A DNA stretch of 64,000 nt from Icerya purchasi (Eukaryota; Arthropoda; Insecta; Hemiptera; Monophlebidae), in the NCBI GenBank assembly GCA_039619475.1, contig CM077116.1:5146001-5210000 (forward strand), in the 5' to 3' direction. The notes under the pieces are model-generated. The model saw nothing but the letters and a program-made list of their open reading frames with translations, had not been told where the DNA came from and did no database searches. This document shows positions 13,075 to 24,104 of the stretch, one piece after another (the first letter of the stretch is position 1; each line of letters begins with the position of its first letter). A program made the position numbers and the translations under genes.

Positions 13075-15660
13075 TCTGTTTTTTTTCTTTTCTGATACCG
13101 GCTGAACTTTTGTTGTAATAAGGAAGAATTATTTATTTTTCTCATTTACATTGGGAACTCAGTTTTTGTTTTATTATAATTTAATTTGATAACACGAAAT
13201 TATATAATAAACCACTAAACGCTGCTGGGCGATTTTTTATTTCTAAATTTAGTTTCGATACTATCGTAGAATTTTTCCGAGAAAGAAATATAATTATACC
13301 GCAGGCAGCGGACATTGTCAAAAATAATAAGCAGAATAAAAAATCTCTTTCAGAACTATAATCGGCAATATAGTGTCGGTAAAAATTAAAAACACACGGA
13401 AAATATAACATTATTCAATCGTGGTTCTCCGGTCAGTATTGGTTCACTTTAAGACTTAATTTTCCATATCTAAAGCACCGCAGAAGTAGAACTAAAACTT
13501 CCCTGCCATAGACCAATGAACGATGTTTTATTTCAACTTTCCAATAACGAATTCTAAAACTACCTTATTCCGTGTTGTTGTTTTTTTTCTTTTGGGGGGG
13601 GGGGGGAGATGGTTAGAGAAATTAAAAAAGATTTTCATTTGTCGCGCTCTATTTCGTTAAAAATTAGCTTTGAAATTCTGCAGAAAAAAAAACCAACCAA
13701 TCAGGTAATTCAAAAAAGCTCTTCTTATTGGTCAAACATATATTTACTAAAAATGAAGAAAGGGGTAGCCGATTGCATCCATTGAGGGCGAAAAAACAAT
13801 GACTGGGAAAATGTAAAAATACAGTTTAACTGCTTCTCATTTGATTTGGGAAAGTTAAAAAGACACCGTCTATCATATATAAGCAATTTTTACTGAAAGA
13901 AAAATTGATTTTGTTTTTGTTGCCACGTTATCCAGGAACCATAGAATATAAAAAAGCAAATATAAGTAAGGCACTCACACAGCGGCCATACTTGCCCTGT
14001 GAGACCCACAACTTATTTTTAAAAAAAAATGTAAAATTCTGATTAGCAAAATCAATATCGCGAACTGAAAGCTATCTATTTTTGAGTAGCACACTAAATG
14101 AATTATTTGAAATTCTCAATTTTGCGATGGTAGAAAATAATCGACGTAATAAAACGGCTTAAATTGACTATCATATTTTTCTAATCACGATAAATATGAT
14201 TATCGTTTAATTTTAAAGGAAAATTTATAGTTAATTTTGACCACATTCGTATTAAAAGAAAGTTCAATGTAATCCTTTTTTTTTCTTTTCTTTTTTTGAA
14301 ATTAATACAATAGTACAATTCTTATTAAACTGGTTACGATTAAAATTTATTTCGGCATCTCATGCAACCAGTTTGGAAAAGTAGCGTGGCAATATTGTAA
14401 TCCTCGTGGACGAATTACTGTAGCGTAAATGAGACACTTCAGTCAGTTCGAGAAAGTGATGATAACTTTTTCAGTCGATTACGGTAAACAGTAATCAAGG
14501 TAACGTCTAGTATTTAGGAACCAGCTAAAAACGAAGATGGATAAACTCCAGAGTTTTTTCGTGCTAATTTAAAAATTTTTTCATCTAAACGTTTCACTGA
14601 TATGCGCTCACCTGTACAAACGTTGTTTCCGAATTAATCAGGAAATGAGTCACGGTGCAAAATATTCGATGTAAAATATCGTTCGCCATTTAAGAAACAA
14701 TTTGTCGGCCGATTTTTCAGAAGTCCAAAGACACCGAATGATAAATATAAAAAGAAAATAAATAAATATCGAACGGCGATCGGCGGACGGAGAATTATAA
14801 TAATACGGGGGGTCTAATGGCGTAGTAGGTGTCTAATGAGCGGCCATCAATTAGACAAAGTTACTTGTCAGACTCGGTCTGGTATTTTGTGTTTCAATTT
14901 TTTCTCGGCATTTCCACTTTCTTAACCTTATCCTCCTTAATAGAGGACCATTATTATTTTCATCTTTCGCGACGAATACACGTCAGAAATTTACCCTGTC
15001 CGCTTACGTTTTAATAAATATTTCATCCATTTTATGCCGGAAAATTATTTTATCACAGCGCTCCCATCGATTATTGTCCCCGCGATTTATCACCGACTTC
15101 ATTACACTTATACTAATCTTGACACATTACACGTTCGTCAGATGCCCCCCCCCCCCACCATCGTTAATTTATACCGAATTCGGAACCGCGCAATTCCTTT
15201 TACGCCGATTAATCAATCGATGATTCGCGCGGACTGCCATTATCATTATAAACGAGAATAAAAGCGGTTCTGCGCGTAGAAAAATGTTATTTTTTAGTTT
15301 ATTCGTCGTTTTTGTTTCTTGCTAAAAACTCCTTTCTTCTACTTCGTTATATTATTTGTTTGTGCGCGTCAATTATACCCCTTAAGGGGGACATTACGAT
15401 TATTCCTAAACAACATTCATACTTTAATTAGTTCACAAATTCGGATAAAAAATCAAGAACCATATTAAACGTTTGTTTGATGTTTTCGATACTTGCTTAT
15501 AGCGAACGAACGATTGTATTGTTATACTCATTTGATATTCTTTTTAATTGTTGTAATTTGAATTCGGTGCCGACAAGAAAATGTTAAAATTATATTTAAG
15601 AATTATCATTATAGTGCCTAAAAGCATATTCTATTTGTTAATCAAAAAATTATTTCATTC
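13075..15660. other. intergenic DNA, no gene seen
   Basis: It contains a G-run (13597-13608), a C-run (about 15146-15155) and T-rich tracts. Short open frames such as 14829-15014 and 15034-15261 lack protein-like composition. A LINE 3' fragment at 13966-14033 is listed separately. Confidence 0.5.
13966..14033 (+). mobile_element. short LINE 3'-end fragment
   Basis: The stretch with GTAAGGCACTCACACAGCGG followed by CTGTGAGACCCACAACTTATTTTT is the reverse complement of the 3' ends at about 54885-54950 and 58897-58957. It therefore belongs to the same LINE family but on the opposite strand, reduced to about 65 bp. Confidence 0.6.
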
Positions 15661-15676
15661 AATAGTTCTACATGCT
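15661..15676. repeat. left target-site duplication of the LINE
   Basis: AATAGTTCTACATGCT matches AATAGTGCTACATGCT at 20401-20416 with one mismatch. The second copy starts immediately after the element's poly-A tail. Confidence 0.8.
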
Positions 15677-15854
15677 ACAATCAGCGATAAACAGTTGAAG
15701 TGTACGGTTCGCGTCTGTGAGTTAAAGTGATAAGAAATATAATAGACAGATTCGATAATACAACAAGCAGGTAATTCTTATCTAATGTTATTACATCTGA
15801 TATATTAAACAGATTAATGTAAAGTAAAACTATCAGTATCAGATAAATTAACAA

Positions 15855-17280
15855 ATGGCCCAAATAGGGCCAGCAGATAATTATGAACAACTTAAATCTA
15901 AAAACATGACTTATCGTACAGTACGGTTTTACAAACAAATTTATTTCCAGAAAGACAACAAGCTATTATACTAAATGCAATAAGCGAAATCAAACTAAAA
16001 GAATACATATACGAAGTAGGAAAATATGTGGGAGCAAACAATATTTTATTTGCATCGCGTATTTCTAACAGCAGAATTTGTATATATTTATCAAATAAAA
16101 ACTTAGTGGAACAAATTACTAAAGTACATCACACAATTCAAATAAAAAATAACAAATAAGGAAATTATTAAACTCGGCAAAACGTATCATAATATCAAAT
16201 GTATCGCCGCATATACCACACTATATAATTGAAAATGCATTAAAACAACACAATATAAAAATGAACTCACCGGTATCCTTTATTAAAGCAGGTTTAGCAG
16301 AAGAAGGGTACAAACATATTTGTAGCTTTAGAAGACAGGTATATGCGACACTTGAGGAAACTGGGGAAAATAAACAAATTTTACCGGAATCATTAATTAT
16401 CAACTATGAAAATGAACAATTCCGCATATTCATTTCAGAAGACCAACTTTCATATCGGGAAAAAAACGAGATAACAAAAAGTGCAAACACAATAACAAAT
16501 AAAGAGGAACAAAGAGAAGAAATGACGACGGAAGTATACAAACAACAACGTAAAAGATCTTACCCATCAACATCAGAAAATAGAAATACCGCGGACGATA
16601 GTAATGAAATTGAAATTAACAACCTATACGCAGTGTCAAGTTTAGAAAGTTTGGATGACGACGAAAATAGATTAATAGGAAAAAGGGAAACAAATAAGGA
16701 AATGACAAAGCAAACAGAAAGAGTAGCTACTGAAACACAAATGGAGGGTAATATGGAAGAGTACAAAAACAGGACGCAAAGACAAAATACAAAAAAAGAG
16801 GAAAACATTTTGATAGATGGAGATCAGGAGATAGGTAAAAATCCACAGAACAAAAATAAAATACCGGAAAAAAAAATTAAACAAACACAAGAAACGGAAA
16901 AGGAGCAACAAGGTGAAAGCAAATTGAATAATGCTCCGAAAGAAATAAAATATAAAACAAAGAAAAATGAAGAAAACATAATAGAAAAAACACTTTTACC
17001 ATTAAAAGAAAGAATAGAAACACAAAAAAATGGTATACTCAATCTTAAACAAACAGTGAATATAATTAATACTATCAACAAAAACGAAAAAGCAGCAACA
17101 ACAGTTAAACAAGTGATACAGAAAGATTCGGTCAACATGGAAGCGGTAGTTAAACAGTTAAAGATGATTTATGAAATGATAAACGAAAGAGGAGTCAAAA
17201 TACGAATAACAAAAATCATTAACAAAATAAATAACGAAATAACGGTAGACAGTAAGGATAATAGTAAAGAAACAAAATAA
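15855..17280 (+). pseudogene. LINE ORF1 (nucleic-acid-binding type), frameshifted
   Basis: The long intact part is 16261-17280 (339 codons), and its frame is open back to about 16160. Two upstream pieces in other frames fit the same protein. One starts at ATG 15855 (MAQIGPADNYEQLK). The other, about 15959-16159, contains GKYVGANNILFASRISNSR. Together with IIISNVSPHIPHYIIENAL (about 16180-16240) this is the order of the RRM-like region in insect Jockey-type ORF1 proteins. The C-terminal two thirds is Lys/Glu/Asn-rich and probably coiled or disordered. I see no CCHC zinc knuckle, which related ORF1 proteins often have. ORF2 starts 6 bp after the stop. Confidence 0.7.
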
Positions 17281-17286
17281 TTAGAT

Positions 17287-18330
17287 ATGATCAAAGTATT
17301 ACGATATAACGAAAACCACTCGAAAGTAGCTAGAGATGTGTTGCTAGCAAATATCGTTGCGTATGATATTGACTTAGTATTTATATGCGATAAAAGTAAT
17401 AGTCAGAGTATTCCTAATAACTATAGTAAATTAAATCACAATAAGCTAATGATAATATATCGTGTGGGACTACCCGTAAGCACGATTTATCATCACGACC
17501 TATATAATATCTTAGTAATTAGAGTAAAACATATAGTAATAATATTAACGTATATTCCTCCAAATAACTTAGCAACTAAATATTTTCAAGTTATCAATAT
17601 GTATATTCACAATAATAATTTACAGAAACTAATGTTACTTGGAGACTTAAATGCACGTAATGTAATATGGGATAAAGTTAACAATAGCAGAGGAAAAGAA
17701 TTACTACAGCTAATTGAGTTATATGACTTACAAATACTAAACACTAAAGATATATATACTTTTAAACGTAAAAATCAAACTAACACTATAGATTTAACTT
17801 TAGCTACGAGTAATATAACAAATTTAATTAAAAACTGGAAAGTAAGTCATGAAAAAAACGCTAGTGATCATTGCTACATTAAATTTGACATAAATATAAC
17901 TGCTAAACCAAACACTGATAATTTAATTAAAGTAATTGATTACAATAAATTAGAAAAAAATATGGATAAATTTATAAACTTAATAGATCTAAATGTAAAA
18001 TGTAAATATGTAACGGATATTAATCTCTGGTTAAAGGAGTATCAACTTTATGTTGATTGTGTATTACAATATTCTTATGTATATAAAAAGAAATTAAGTA
18101 TTTACTGGTGGACCGCAGAATTACAAAACTGCAAAAAATTAGTTAATAGGGAGTATAAAAAATATAGTAAATGTAAATGTGTAATAACGAAAGCACAATA
18201 CTGCAGTAATTATAAAAAAGTATTTAAACAATATAAGTATAAGATTAAGCAAGCCAAGCTAGATGCCTGGAGAAAGTTAGCAAATGATAAAAATGTTTTT
18301 GGGTTAAAGTACAAAATTTTTGAGAGATAA
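17287..18330 (+). CDS. LINE ORF2, apurinic-type endonuclease domain and linker
   Basis: This frame of 347 codons carries the exonuclease/endonuclease/phosphatase fold of LINE ORF2, which nicks target DNA to prime reverse transcription. Visible landmarks are LLGDLNARNVIWD (about residues 117-129), NTIDLTLAT (about 172-180) and ASDHCYIKFDI (about 192-202), which holds the catalytic SDH. The rest is the linker to the RT, rich in Lys, Tyr and Cys. The frame ends at 18330 just after a TTTTT run, and the RT continues in another frame from about 18320. A one-base indel in that homopolymer explains the split. In an intact element EN and RT form one polypeptide. Confidence 0.85.
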   Translation: MIKVLRYNENHSKVARDVLLANIVAYDIDLVFICDKSNSQSIPNNYSKLNHNKLMIIYRVGLPVSTIYHHDLYNILVIRVKHIVIILTYIPPNNLATKYFQVINMYIHNNNLQKLMLLGDLNARNVIWDKVNNSRGKELLQLIELYDLQILNTKDIYTFKRKNQTNTIDLTLATSNITNLIKNWKVSHEKNASDHCYIKFDINITAKPNTDNLIKVIDYNKLEKNMDKFINLIDLNVKCKYVTDINLWLKEYQLYVDCVLQYSYVYKKKLSIYWWTAELQNCKKLVNREYKKYSKCKCVITKAQYCSNYKKVFKQYKYKIKQAKLDAWRKLANDKNVFGLKYKIFER

Positions 18331-20098
18331 AATTAAAGTAACACAAATACCCACATTAGATAATCAAGCAGAAAGTGATGAAGATAAAGTAAAATTATTA
18401 AGCACTAAATTATATTTGAATACAAATCCATTTCAAGCAAAAAGTACAGTAAACAACACACTTAACGTAACAACAACAAATGATGAAATAACAGCAAATG
18501 AAATAATAACTATTATTAAAGATTTAAAGAATAAAGTAGCCACTGGGCTAGATAATATATCAAATGGTTTTTTAAAAATTGTCAACATCAAATTTCCTAA
18601 AGTAATTACAACTGTTATAAACATACTCTATCGAAATCAGTATTTCCCAGAACAATGGAAAATAACAAAAACAGTAATTATACCAAAAAGTAATAAACCA
18701 CTAAATGATTCAAATTCGTACAGAGCGATATCGCTTCTGTTAAATTTCAGTAAAGTTTACGAAAAATGTATTTTAAATAAACTTAAAAATTTCTGTAACC
18801 AGAATAATATACTTAATCAAAATCAATTTGGATCGTTAGAAAATAAATCCTCGGAACTAGCTATTTACACGATATTACAAGACATTAAAATATATAAGCA
18901 GAAATCGTATATTTGCGGTCTCCTAGCGCTCGATATCACAAAAGCTTTCGACAGTTTAAACCTAAATAGTCTCGTAAAACTATTGTATAATTTAAGAGTG
19001 CCAGAAAATTTAATAAATATAATAATAAATTATTTTAGAAATAGATTTACATACATAAATATTGGTAATTATACAAATAAATATCCGGTGGTAACAGGAA
19101 TACTACAAGGCTCTGTTTTAGGACCTTATCTATGGAATATCGTTTTTTCCAGAATGTATAGTTTGGTATTTCCGGAAAATGTAAAAGTAATAACCTATGT
19201 TGATGATATTGCGGTGGTATTTGCGGCAAGAACGCAAACCCAACTTGCAGATAAAATTGAAAGAGTTTATCATGCAATAGAAACATTTCTAGCAGATTTT
19301 GGACTGTCAATTAACGTTTCAAAATCAAATTGTATGATCATGAATAACAAATTGAAAAACAGTCACTTAAATATAGATCAATATGGTTTAGATATTAAAC
19401 ATGTTACTCAGCTTAAATATTTAGGGATAATTATTGATAGTAATTTAAAATTTTATAATAATTTTACTTTTATAAAAAATAAAATAAATAAATTTTTACT
19501 TATCTTTAACAAACTATACAACAATCAAAAGGCTGTAAATTACAAAAAGGGAATAATATTGTACAAGACAGTAATACTAAGCAATATATTGTATGGCAGT
19601 ATCATGTATACCGATATGTTAAAAATACAACGTTTTAAGAAAATGTTATATAGTTATCAAAGACTTATCATTATAAAACTAATAAAATCCTATAGAACGA
19701 TAAGTTATAAAGCAGCTTTAGTTATTGCAGGACTTAAACCGATGGATATGGAAATTGAAAAACATATCACTTTATTTAGTATTAAACATAACATTAAGCT
19801 GAATAATGAATTTAGTAACGTAAAATATATTCATAAAAACCAGTTTACCTATCAAAATCAATTACTAAACGCTAAAAAATTAAAAATTATTCTGGAAAAT
19901 TATTATATAGATAAATTTCAGCAAATTTGGAATAATTACAACGGTATTGCATATCAGTTTTTTCCGGATATTAAAGAAAGATTAAATAATAAAGTTTTTA
20001 TTCCAAATTTTTTTAATGTGCAGTTTATAACTGGACATGGAATTTTTAAAGTGTACTTGTACAAGTATGGAATTGCGGGTTCCGAAAATTGGCAGTAA
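18320..20098 (+). CDS. LINE ORF2, reverse transcriptase domain
   Basis: This 592-codon frame is the RT part of ORF2. It shows TVIIPKSNKPLNDSNSYRAI (finger), LALDITKAFDSL (motif A), GILQGSVLGPYLWNIV (motif B) and YVDDIAVV (motif C, catalytic DD), then the thumb (LKYLGIIIDSNLKFY). The first codon at 18320 is TTG; the real protein is continuous with the endonuclease upstream, so this is not a true start. The frame stops soon after TGHGIFKVYLYKYGIAGSEN, where Jockey-like proteins usually continue into a Cys/His-rich C-terminus. It is therefore truncated by a few dozen residues. No RNase H domain is present. Confidence 0.9.
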   Translation: MRDKIKVTQIPTLDNQAESDEDKVKLLSTKLYLNTNPFQAKSTVNNTLNVTTTNDEITANEIITIIKDLKNKVATGLDNISNGFLKIVNIKFPKVITTVINILYRNQYFPEQWKITKTVIIPKSNKPLNDSNSYRAISLLLNFSKVYEKCILNKLKNFCNQNNILNQNQFGSLENKSSELAIYTILQDIKIYKQKSYICGLLALDITKAFDSLNLNSLVKLLYNLRVPENLINIIINYFRNRFTYINIGNYTNKYPVVTGILQGSVLGPYLWNIVFSRMYSLVFPENVKVITYVDDIAVVFAARTQTQLADKIERVYHAIETFLADFGLSINVSKSNCMIMNNKLKNSHLNIDQYGLDIKHVTQLKYLGIIIDSNLKFYNNFTFIKNKINKFLLIFNKLYNNQKAVNYKKGIILYKTVILSNILYGSIMYTDMLKIQRFKKMLYSYQRLIIIKLIKSYRTISYKAALVIAGLKPMDMEIEKHITLFSIKHNIKLNNEFSNVKYIHKNQFTYQNQLLNAKKLKIILENYYIDKFQQIWNNYNGIAYQFFPDIKERLNNKVFIPNFFNVQFITGHGIFKVYLYKYGIAGSENWQ

Positions 20099-20400
20099 TT
20101 TAATTATTGAAGGTACTACGGAACAACTGGTAACAGATAATTTCAAACAGTTTAATCAATTTACAATACAAGAGGTGAAAAATCGTAAAAATAATATTCA
20201 TTTATATTAAGGTACTATTTACAATTAAGAATTATATTCACACTTTGTAAAACAGAATTAATGTGACCTAATAAACTTAATTGGATGGGGCACATTAATT
20301 TTGTTGTCATATAACTGTATGTAATAAAACCTATTAAATAAACTTGCCTCATCGGTAGTTTCCGAAATGAGGACAAAAAAAAAAAAAAAAAAAAAAAAAA

Positions 20401-20416
20401 AATAGTGCTACATGCT
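20401..20416. repeat. right target-site duplication of the LINE
   Basis: AATAGTGCTACATGCT lies directly after the poly-A tail and pairs with 15661-15676. Confidence 0.8.
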
Positions 20417-21546
20417 TAATATTTAAAGCAACTGCATATTAATTATTATCAAAAATAAAGTTTCAAATGTAAAAAATCGTTTCTTAATCAGTGCGATTAG
20501 GTATTTAAATTTATTTTAAAAAACTCACATTAACTTTTTATCACGCGTTAAACAGGTATATACATATGTGTCCCGCTTAACGGTCTTTTTGCTGTATTAA
20601 AAGTTTTAATCTGAGATTAAATTTTTTTTCGTTTTTTCACAGTTCTTAATGTTAGGCGTGAAATTATCCAACACCCTTTCTTCTTGAGCAGCTGATAGAC
20701 TAAAGGGACCTACATACCAAATTGCAACTTTATATGTATTGTGGGTCCAAGAATTCTGTGTTTATAACTTTACATTTTTTTTCTGTTTTTCATCTTGTTT
20801 TCTACGAATTCTAACGTTAACACAGATTTGCTAAAATTTCATTCTTAATGAGCATCTAAAGCTAAGAAGAACCTACATACCAAATTTTATGTTTTCCCAT
20901 AATTTTTTGGTGTAGTATCTATCGCAAATAGTATCGAATCGTATGTTACGTTTGTTGTAATTTTAAAAGTTCGTAACGCTTTTTCGTTAACATTTTTGTT
21001 ACTAAATTATTATTAGGGACATTTTTTTGATTTATATGTAAATTTATATGTTACTCTATAACCTTACATACTGAGTACTCAAAAAAAGATTCTTTAATTA
21101 CGCTATAGTTCAACCGTTCTATTTGTGCAATAATTCCCCGCCTTACAATTTTATATTAATGGCTATGCTATTTTTACGCCAAGGGTCATCAGGAAAAAGG
21201 CCTGTCACGAAATTTGAAAAACTAAAACTACTACCAGGGTAATATATTTTTACAGCAGGGGTCATCAGGAAAAGTGTTCTGTCAGCAAATTTGTCGCATA
21301 TATAAGAGACTAGTTTTTTATAACTGACAAAATGGTTTGTCCAGGTCCAGATTGCCCTCCTACAACTTCGAATATGTTCAATAAATGTGATTCGATTATA
21401 TTGTATCGTTGTTGTAAATAAAGATTTTTCTTTTATCGAACGGCATAGCCAATGATAAAGTTTACTCTTCTATAAGAATTAGCTAGACCTGGTGGTGAAG
21501 GGGACTTGTCCCATTCCGAAGCCCGAAGGATCGAGTTTATATATAT
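20417..21546. other. intergenic DNA with a small direct repeat
   Basis: No gene is seen. Two similar segments of about 60 bp follow each other at about 21172-21231 and 21247-21300. Both contain GGGTCATCAGGAAAA and then CTGTCA.GAAATTTG or a close variant. The phrase CCTACATACCAAAT also recurs at 20710 and 20871. Confidence 0.5.
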
Positions 21547-22595
21547 TGAGACGGATTCGGCAGCTGTAGCATTTTAATTACGTTTTATACGGTTTCTGAT
21601 AATGCTGTCCGAGGTAGAAATTATTATTTCGATTTTTATTCATTTTATATTTCGGGTTTTTCTCGGGCAGCATAAATGATGGTGAATTGCGATCGGAGAT
21701 GAGATTTCGACCGAGAAGCCTGGTTATCCCGAACGTAGCCGTTCTGTCGGCTGTGTTGCGGGGGTGAACTGGTTGCGCGGGGGAAATCGCGGTCGCGTTT
21801 ACCGTCGAAACGTATAAGTACGGAGCGTGTAGCTACGAGAGTCGCGAGAGAATTGGTGAAATCCCGGAAAGACAGGGTAGCAGCCGATTTGAAATACATA
21901 TTAATATAAGAACGTTCTAGAAAATCGGCGTGCGTGTTAATTGATAAGGTACGGGGTAATTTTCAGCGATCGACTATATCGTTTGGAATAGCCCACCGTG
22001 TACCGAAAAATCTTCGTTCGTGCTAGAAACGGTAAATCGATAATAAGTTTTAATTCACTTGTTAACTAGATCAATTCGGTTGTACACGCGAGTCGGTTGA
22101 CACGAGTCGGTAATGATTCGTCGTCGTTTTTTTTAATCGTTGTCGGAAGAGCACGCCGTCACGTGTATCTTTTTAACCCAAGTCATAATTAATGTCCGCT
22201 CCGTCATTTTGACCAGTATTTCGTTTTTGTGTAATTGTTATATTCAAAAAATTTGTTGCATTTGTGTTTTTTTTTTATATTCAAATACACGCGTTTCATG
22301 GAAATAGGTTTCGTTATTGGACACGTGGTTACCCCGTGATATCTCCACCGGGAGAGATACCGCCATCGAACGGCGGATTTCGCGAGTCGGGTTTTTTTTT
22401 TTTTTATACATTTTTTTATTAAAAGCCTAAAGCTCTGCCAGGCCGAGCTTCCGGTAACAGCAAGCCGGTATATTTTTGCTATAGGCGCCCACAAAGATAG
22501 TTTCGAACATATATTTTTTTATTTTTTTTTGTTGTTATTATCGATTCACATCAACTGGCGTCCGAAATTAGTGACTCCATTTTCAATTCATATCA
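21547..22595 (+). repeat. 5' LTR (LTR1)
   Basis: This 1,049-bp LTR matches the reassembled LTR2 almost base for base. It contains the uninterrupted Polinton target AGCAGC at 21879-21884. A PBS-like CATCAACTGGCG occurs inside the LTR at 22549-22560, resembling the real LTR/PBS junction TATCAACTGGCG at 22591-22602. The 5' boundary is set by where similarity to LTR2 begins (TGAGACGG). Confidence 0.9.
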
Positions 22596-22597
22596 AC

Positions 22598-22620
22598 TGG
22601 CGGCCCGAACGAACAGGGAC
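22598..22620 (+). promoter_or_regulatory. primer-binding site
   Basis: TGGCGGCCCGAACGAACAGG begins 2 bp after LTR1 and has the TGG start and GC-rich form of a tRNA 3'-end complement. I did not identify the tRNA. Confidence 0.65.
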
Positions 22621-22876
22621 ACCGAATAGTCAGAAGGACGTTACCTGGAAGGAGCAGAGGACGAAGGGGAAACTGCCAAGCAAACAGATAAGCGTTTATT
22701 TTTAACATCTCCCCTCGGCCTGCTTTATATTTTTATATTTTTATCGTTTGCATATTTTGTACGACATTAAAGTCGGTTAAAATTTTCTCGGCATATTTTA
22801 TTATTATTATATATTTTTTTTTCCTCGGTAGATAGGCCAAATAATTTAAATTTCGAACTGCGGCCCTGTTTATAAA

Positions 22877-23452
22877 ATGGAGAGCGGGGACTTAAATAGA
22901 GTGAGAACGACGAGAGGGAATTATCGGGAGGTGGAACCCATTCCCGATAATTTAAGCGAGGAGGATGAGCTGGATGAGATCCAGGACCGTCTCTCGGAGA
23001 CAGGACCGGAGGGATATACCCTGCCTAGCCCCACGCGTCGAGCTTTTGAGGACCCCGGACCGTCTTTCGCGCAGGCGCCTTTTGACGAGTTAAAGAAATT
23101 GATGATTAGCCTGGCACAACAAAATAAAGAAGATAACAAAAGCCTAAAAGAAGATAACAAAAGCCTAAACAATAAATTAGACGAAAATAACAAAAACCTA
23201 AAAGAAGAACTAAATCATAATAATAAAAAAATGGAAGAAAATATGAACAACATAAATGAAAAACTAGACTACAACATTAAATATATACACAACAAGTTAG
23301 AGGAAAACAACGCAAATATTAATACTCGGTTGGAAGAGCAGAACACCAAATTAAACCATATAAACGAAGATCTTAAAAACAACAACGCAACGTTGAATCA
23401 AAAAAGTAGATTCAATGAACAGCAAATTAAACGAAGAATTAGGGTACCCTAG
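22877..23452 (+). CDS. gag-like N-terminal coiled-coil protein of the LTR element
   Basis: This 191-codon frame starts about 280 bp after the PBS, where gag is expected. The first 80 residues are acidic and Pro/Ser-containing. Residues from about 80 to 180 form a heptad-like Lys/Asn/Glu/Leu coiled coil with repeated units such as KEDNKSLKEDNKSL. The frame stops at 23452, and the next open frame (23415-24104) overlaps it in a different frame. No capsid core or zinc knuckle is visible, so this is only the gag N-terminus, or a small protein retained by a non-autonomous element. I infer gag from position, not from a diagnostic motif. Confidence 0.5.
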   Translation: MESGDLNRVRTTRGNYREVEPIPDNLSEEDELDEIQDRLSETGPEGYTLPSPTRRAFEDPGPSFAQAPFDELKKLMISLAQQNKEDNKSLKEDNKSLNNKLDENNKNLKEELNHNNKKMEENMNNINEKLDYNIKYIHNKLEENNANINTRLEEQNTKLNHINEDLKNNNATLNQKSRFNEQQIKRRIRVP

Positions 23453-24104
23453 ATTAAACGACGTGGAGGATGGTCCTGGAACCTCGTTTGAGCCGGCGCT
23501 GGACGAAAAGGAGGCAAATGAGGAACCAGTCGAGCTCAGCGTGGAGTACAAGGATAGGAACGAGAGCCTGGAAGTGAGCTGTGAGGAAGAGGGGCATAAT
23601 AATAATTTTAATAAAACATATGACGATTTTGAAAATAATGAAGATAATAATTTTAAATGTACAGATAATGTAAAAAACAATGATAATGACAACAAAGTCG
23701 ATAGTAGTAGTAATAATTTTAATAATTGTAATAATAATGATACTAACAATAGGGACAATGTTGAAGAAATAACTGTGACGAGTAGAGTTAGAAAGTCGAA
23801 GACTAAACGTAGAACATGTCGAAAAAAGAAACTGCAAGAAAAAATAAATAAACATTACGGTAGAATAAAGAAGAAATTAAGATCAATAAAGTTAAGGTAT
23901 TCCGTTAAGAAAAATAAGAAAAACAAAAACAAATCGAGAACAGCAGAACCGAAAAACAGTCGTAGCCCGAGGGAAGTGGCCGGAGCCAAAATCGATAACC
24001 TAAGGCTCGTAAGGGTAGAATTAAGGAAAATAAGCAATAATTCTCGTCGGGTGGGACACGGCTCCCGTTGCGGTTTCCGGTCCTGGAAGTATCGTTGGAA
24101 GTAA
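23415..24104 (+). CDS. Asn/Lys-rich protein of the LTR element, function unknown
   Basis: This 229-codon frame overlaps the end of the gag-like frame. Its first 60 residues are acidic (LNDVEDGPGTSFEPALDEKE). The middle is a low-complexity Asn/Asp tract (about 70-120). The last 110 residues are strongly basic (for example KKNKKNKNKS) and end in Arg/Gly/Trp-containing sequence. It might be reached by frameshifting from the upstream frame, or be what remains where the pol region was deleted. I see no RT, protease or integrase motif and do not recognise the protein. Confidence 0.4.
   Translation: MNSKLNEELGYPRLNDVEDGPGTSFEPALDEKEANEEPVELSVEYKDRNESLEVSCEEEGHNNNFNKTYDDFENNEDNNFKCTDNVKNNDNDNKVDSSSNNFNNCNNNDTNNRDNVEEITVTSRVRKSKTKRRTCRKKKLQEKINKHYGRIKKKLRSIKLRYSVKKNKKNKNKSRTAEPKNSRSPREVAGAKIDNLRLVRVELRKISNNSRRVGHGSRCGFRSWKYRWK

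Larger units (their letters stand above)
15677..20400 (+). mobile_element. full-length Jockey-like LINE with poly-A tail and 16-bp TSD
   Basis: A 4.7-kb unit lies between two 16-bp direct repeats and ends in a long A-run (20376-20400). It holds ORF1 (about 15855-17280) and ORF2 endonuclease plus RT (17287-20098), followed by a roughly 280-bp 3' untranslated region with AATAAA-type sequence. The coding part is very A-rich on the plus strand. Frameshifts in ORF1, between EN and RT, and near the ORF2 C-terminus indicate an inactive copy, unless some are sequencing errors in homopolymers. The intact TSD and tail suggest a fairly recent insertion. Confidence 0.85.

Noticed and set aside
16560..17138. 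Minus-strand hydrophobic frames opposite LINE ORF1
   Set aside because: They are complements of the Lys/Glu-rich ORF1; Phe/Leu/Ser runs result from A-rich sense DNA.
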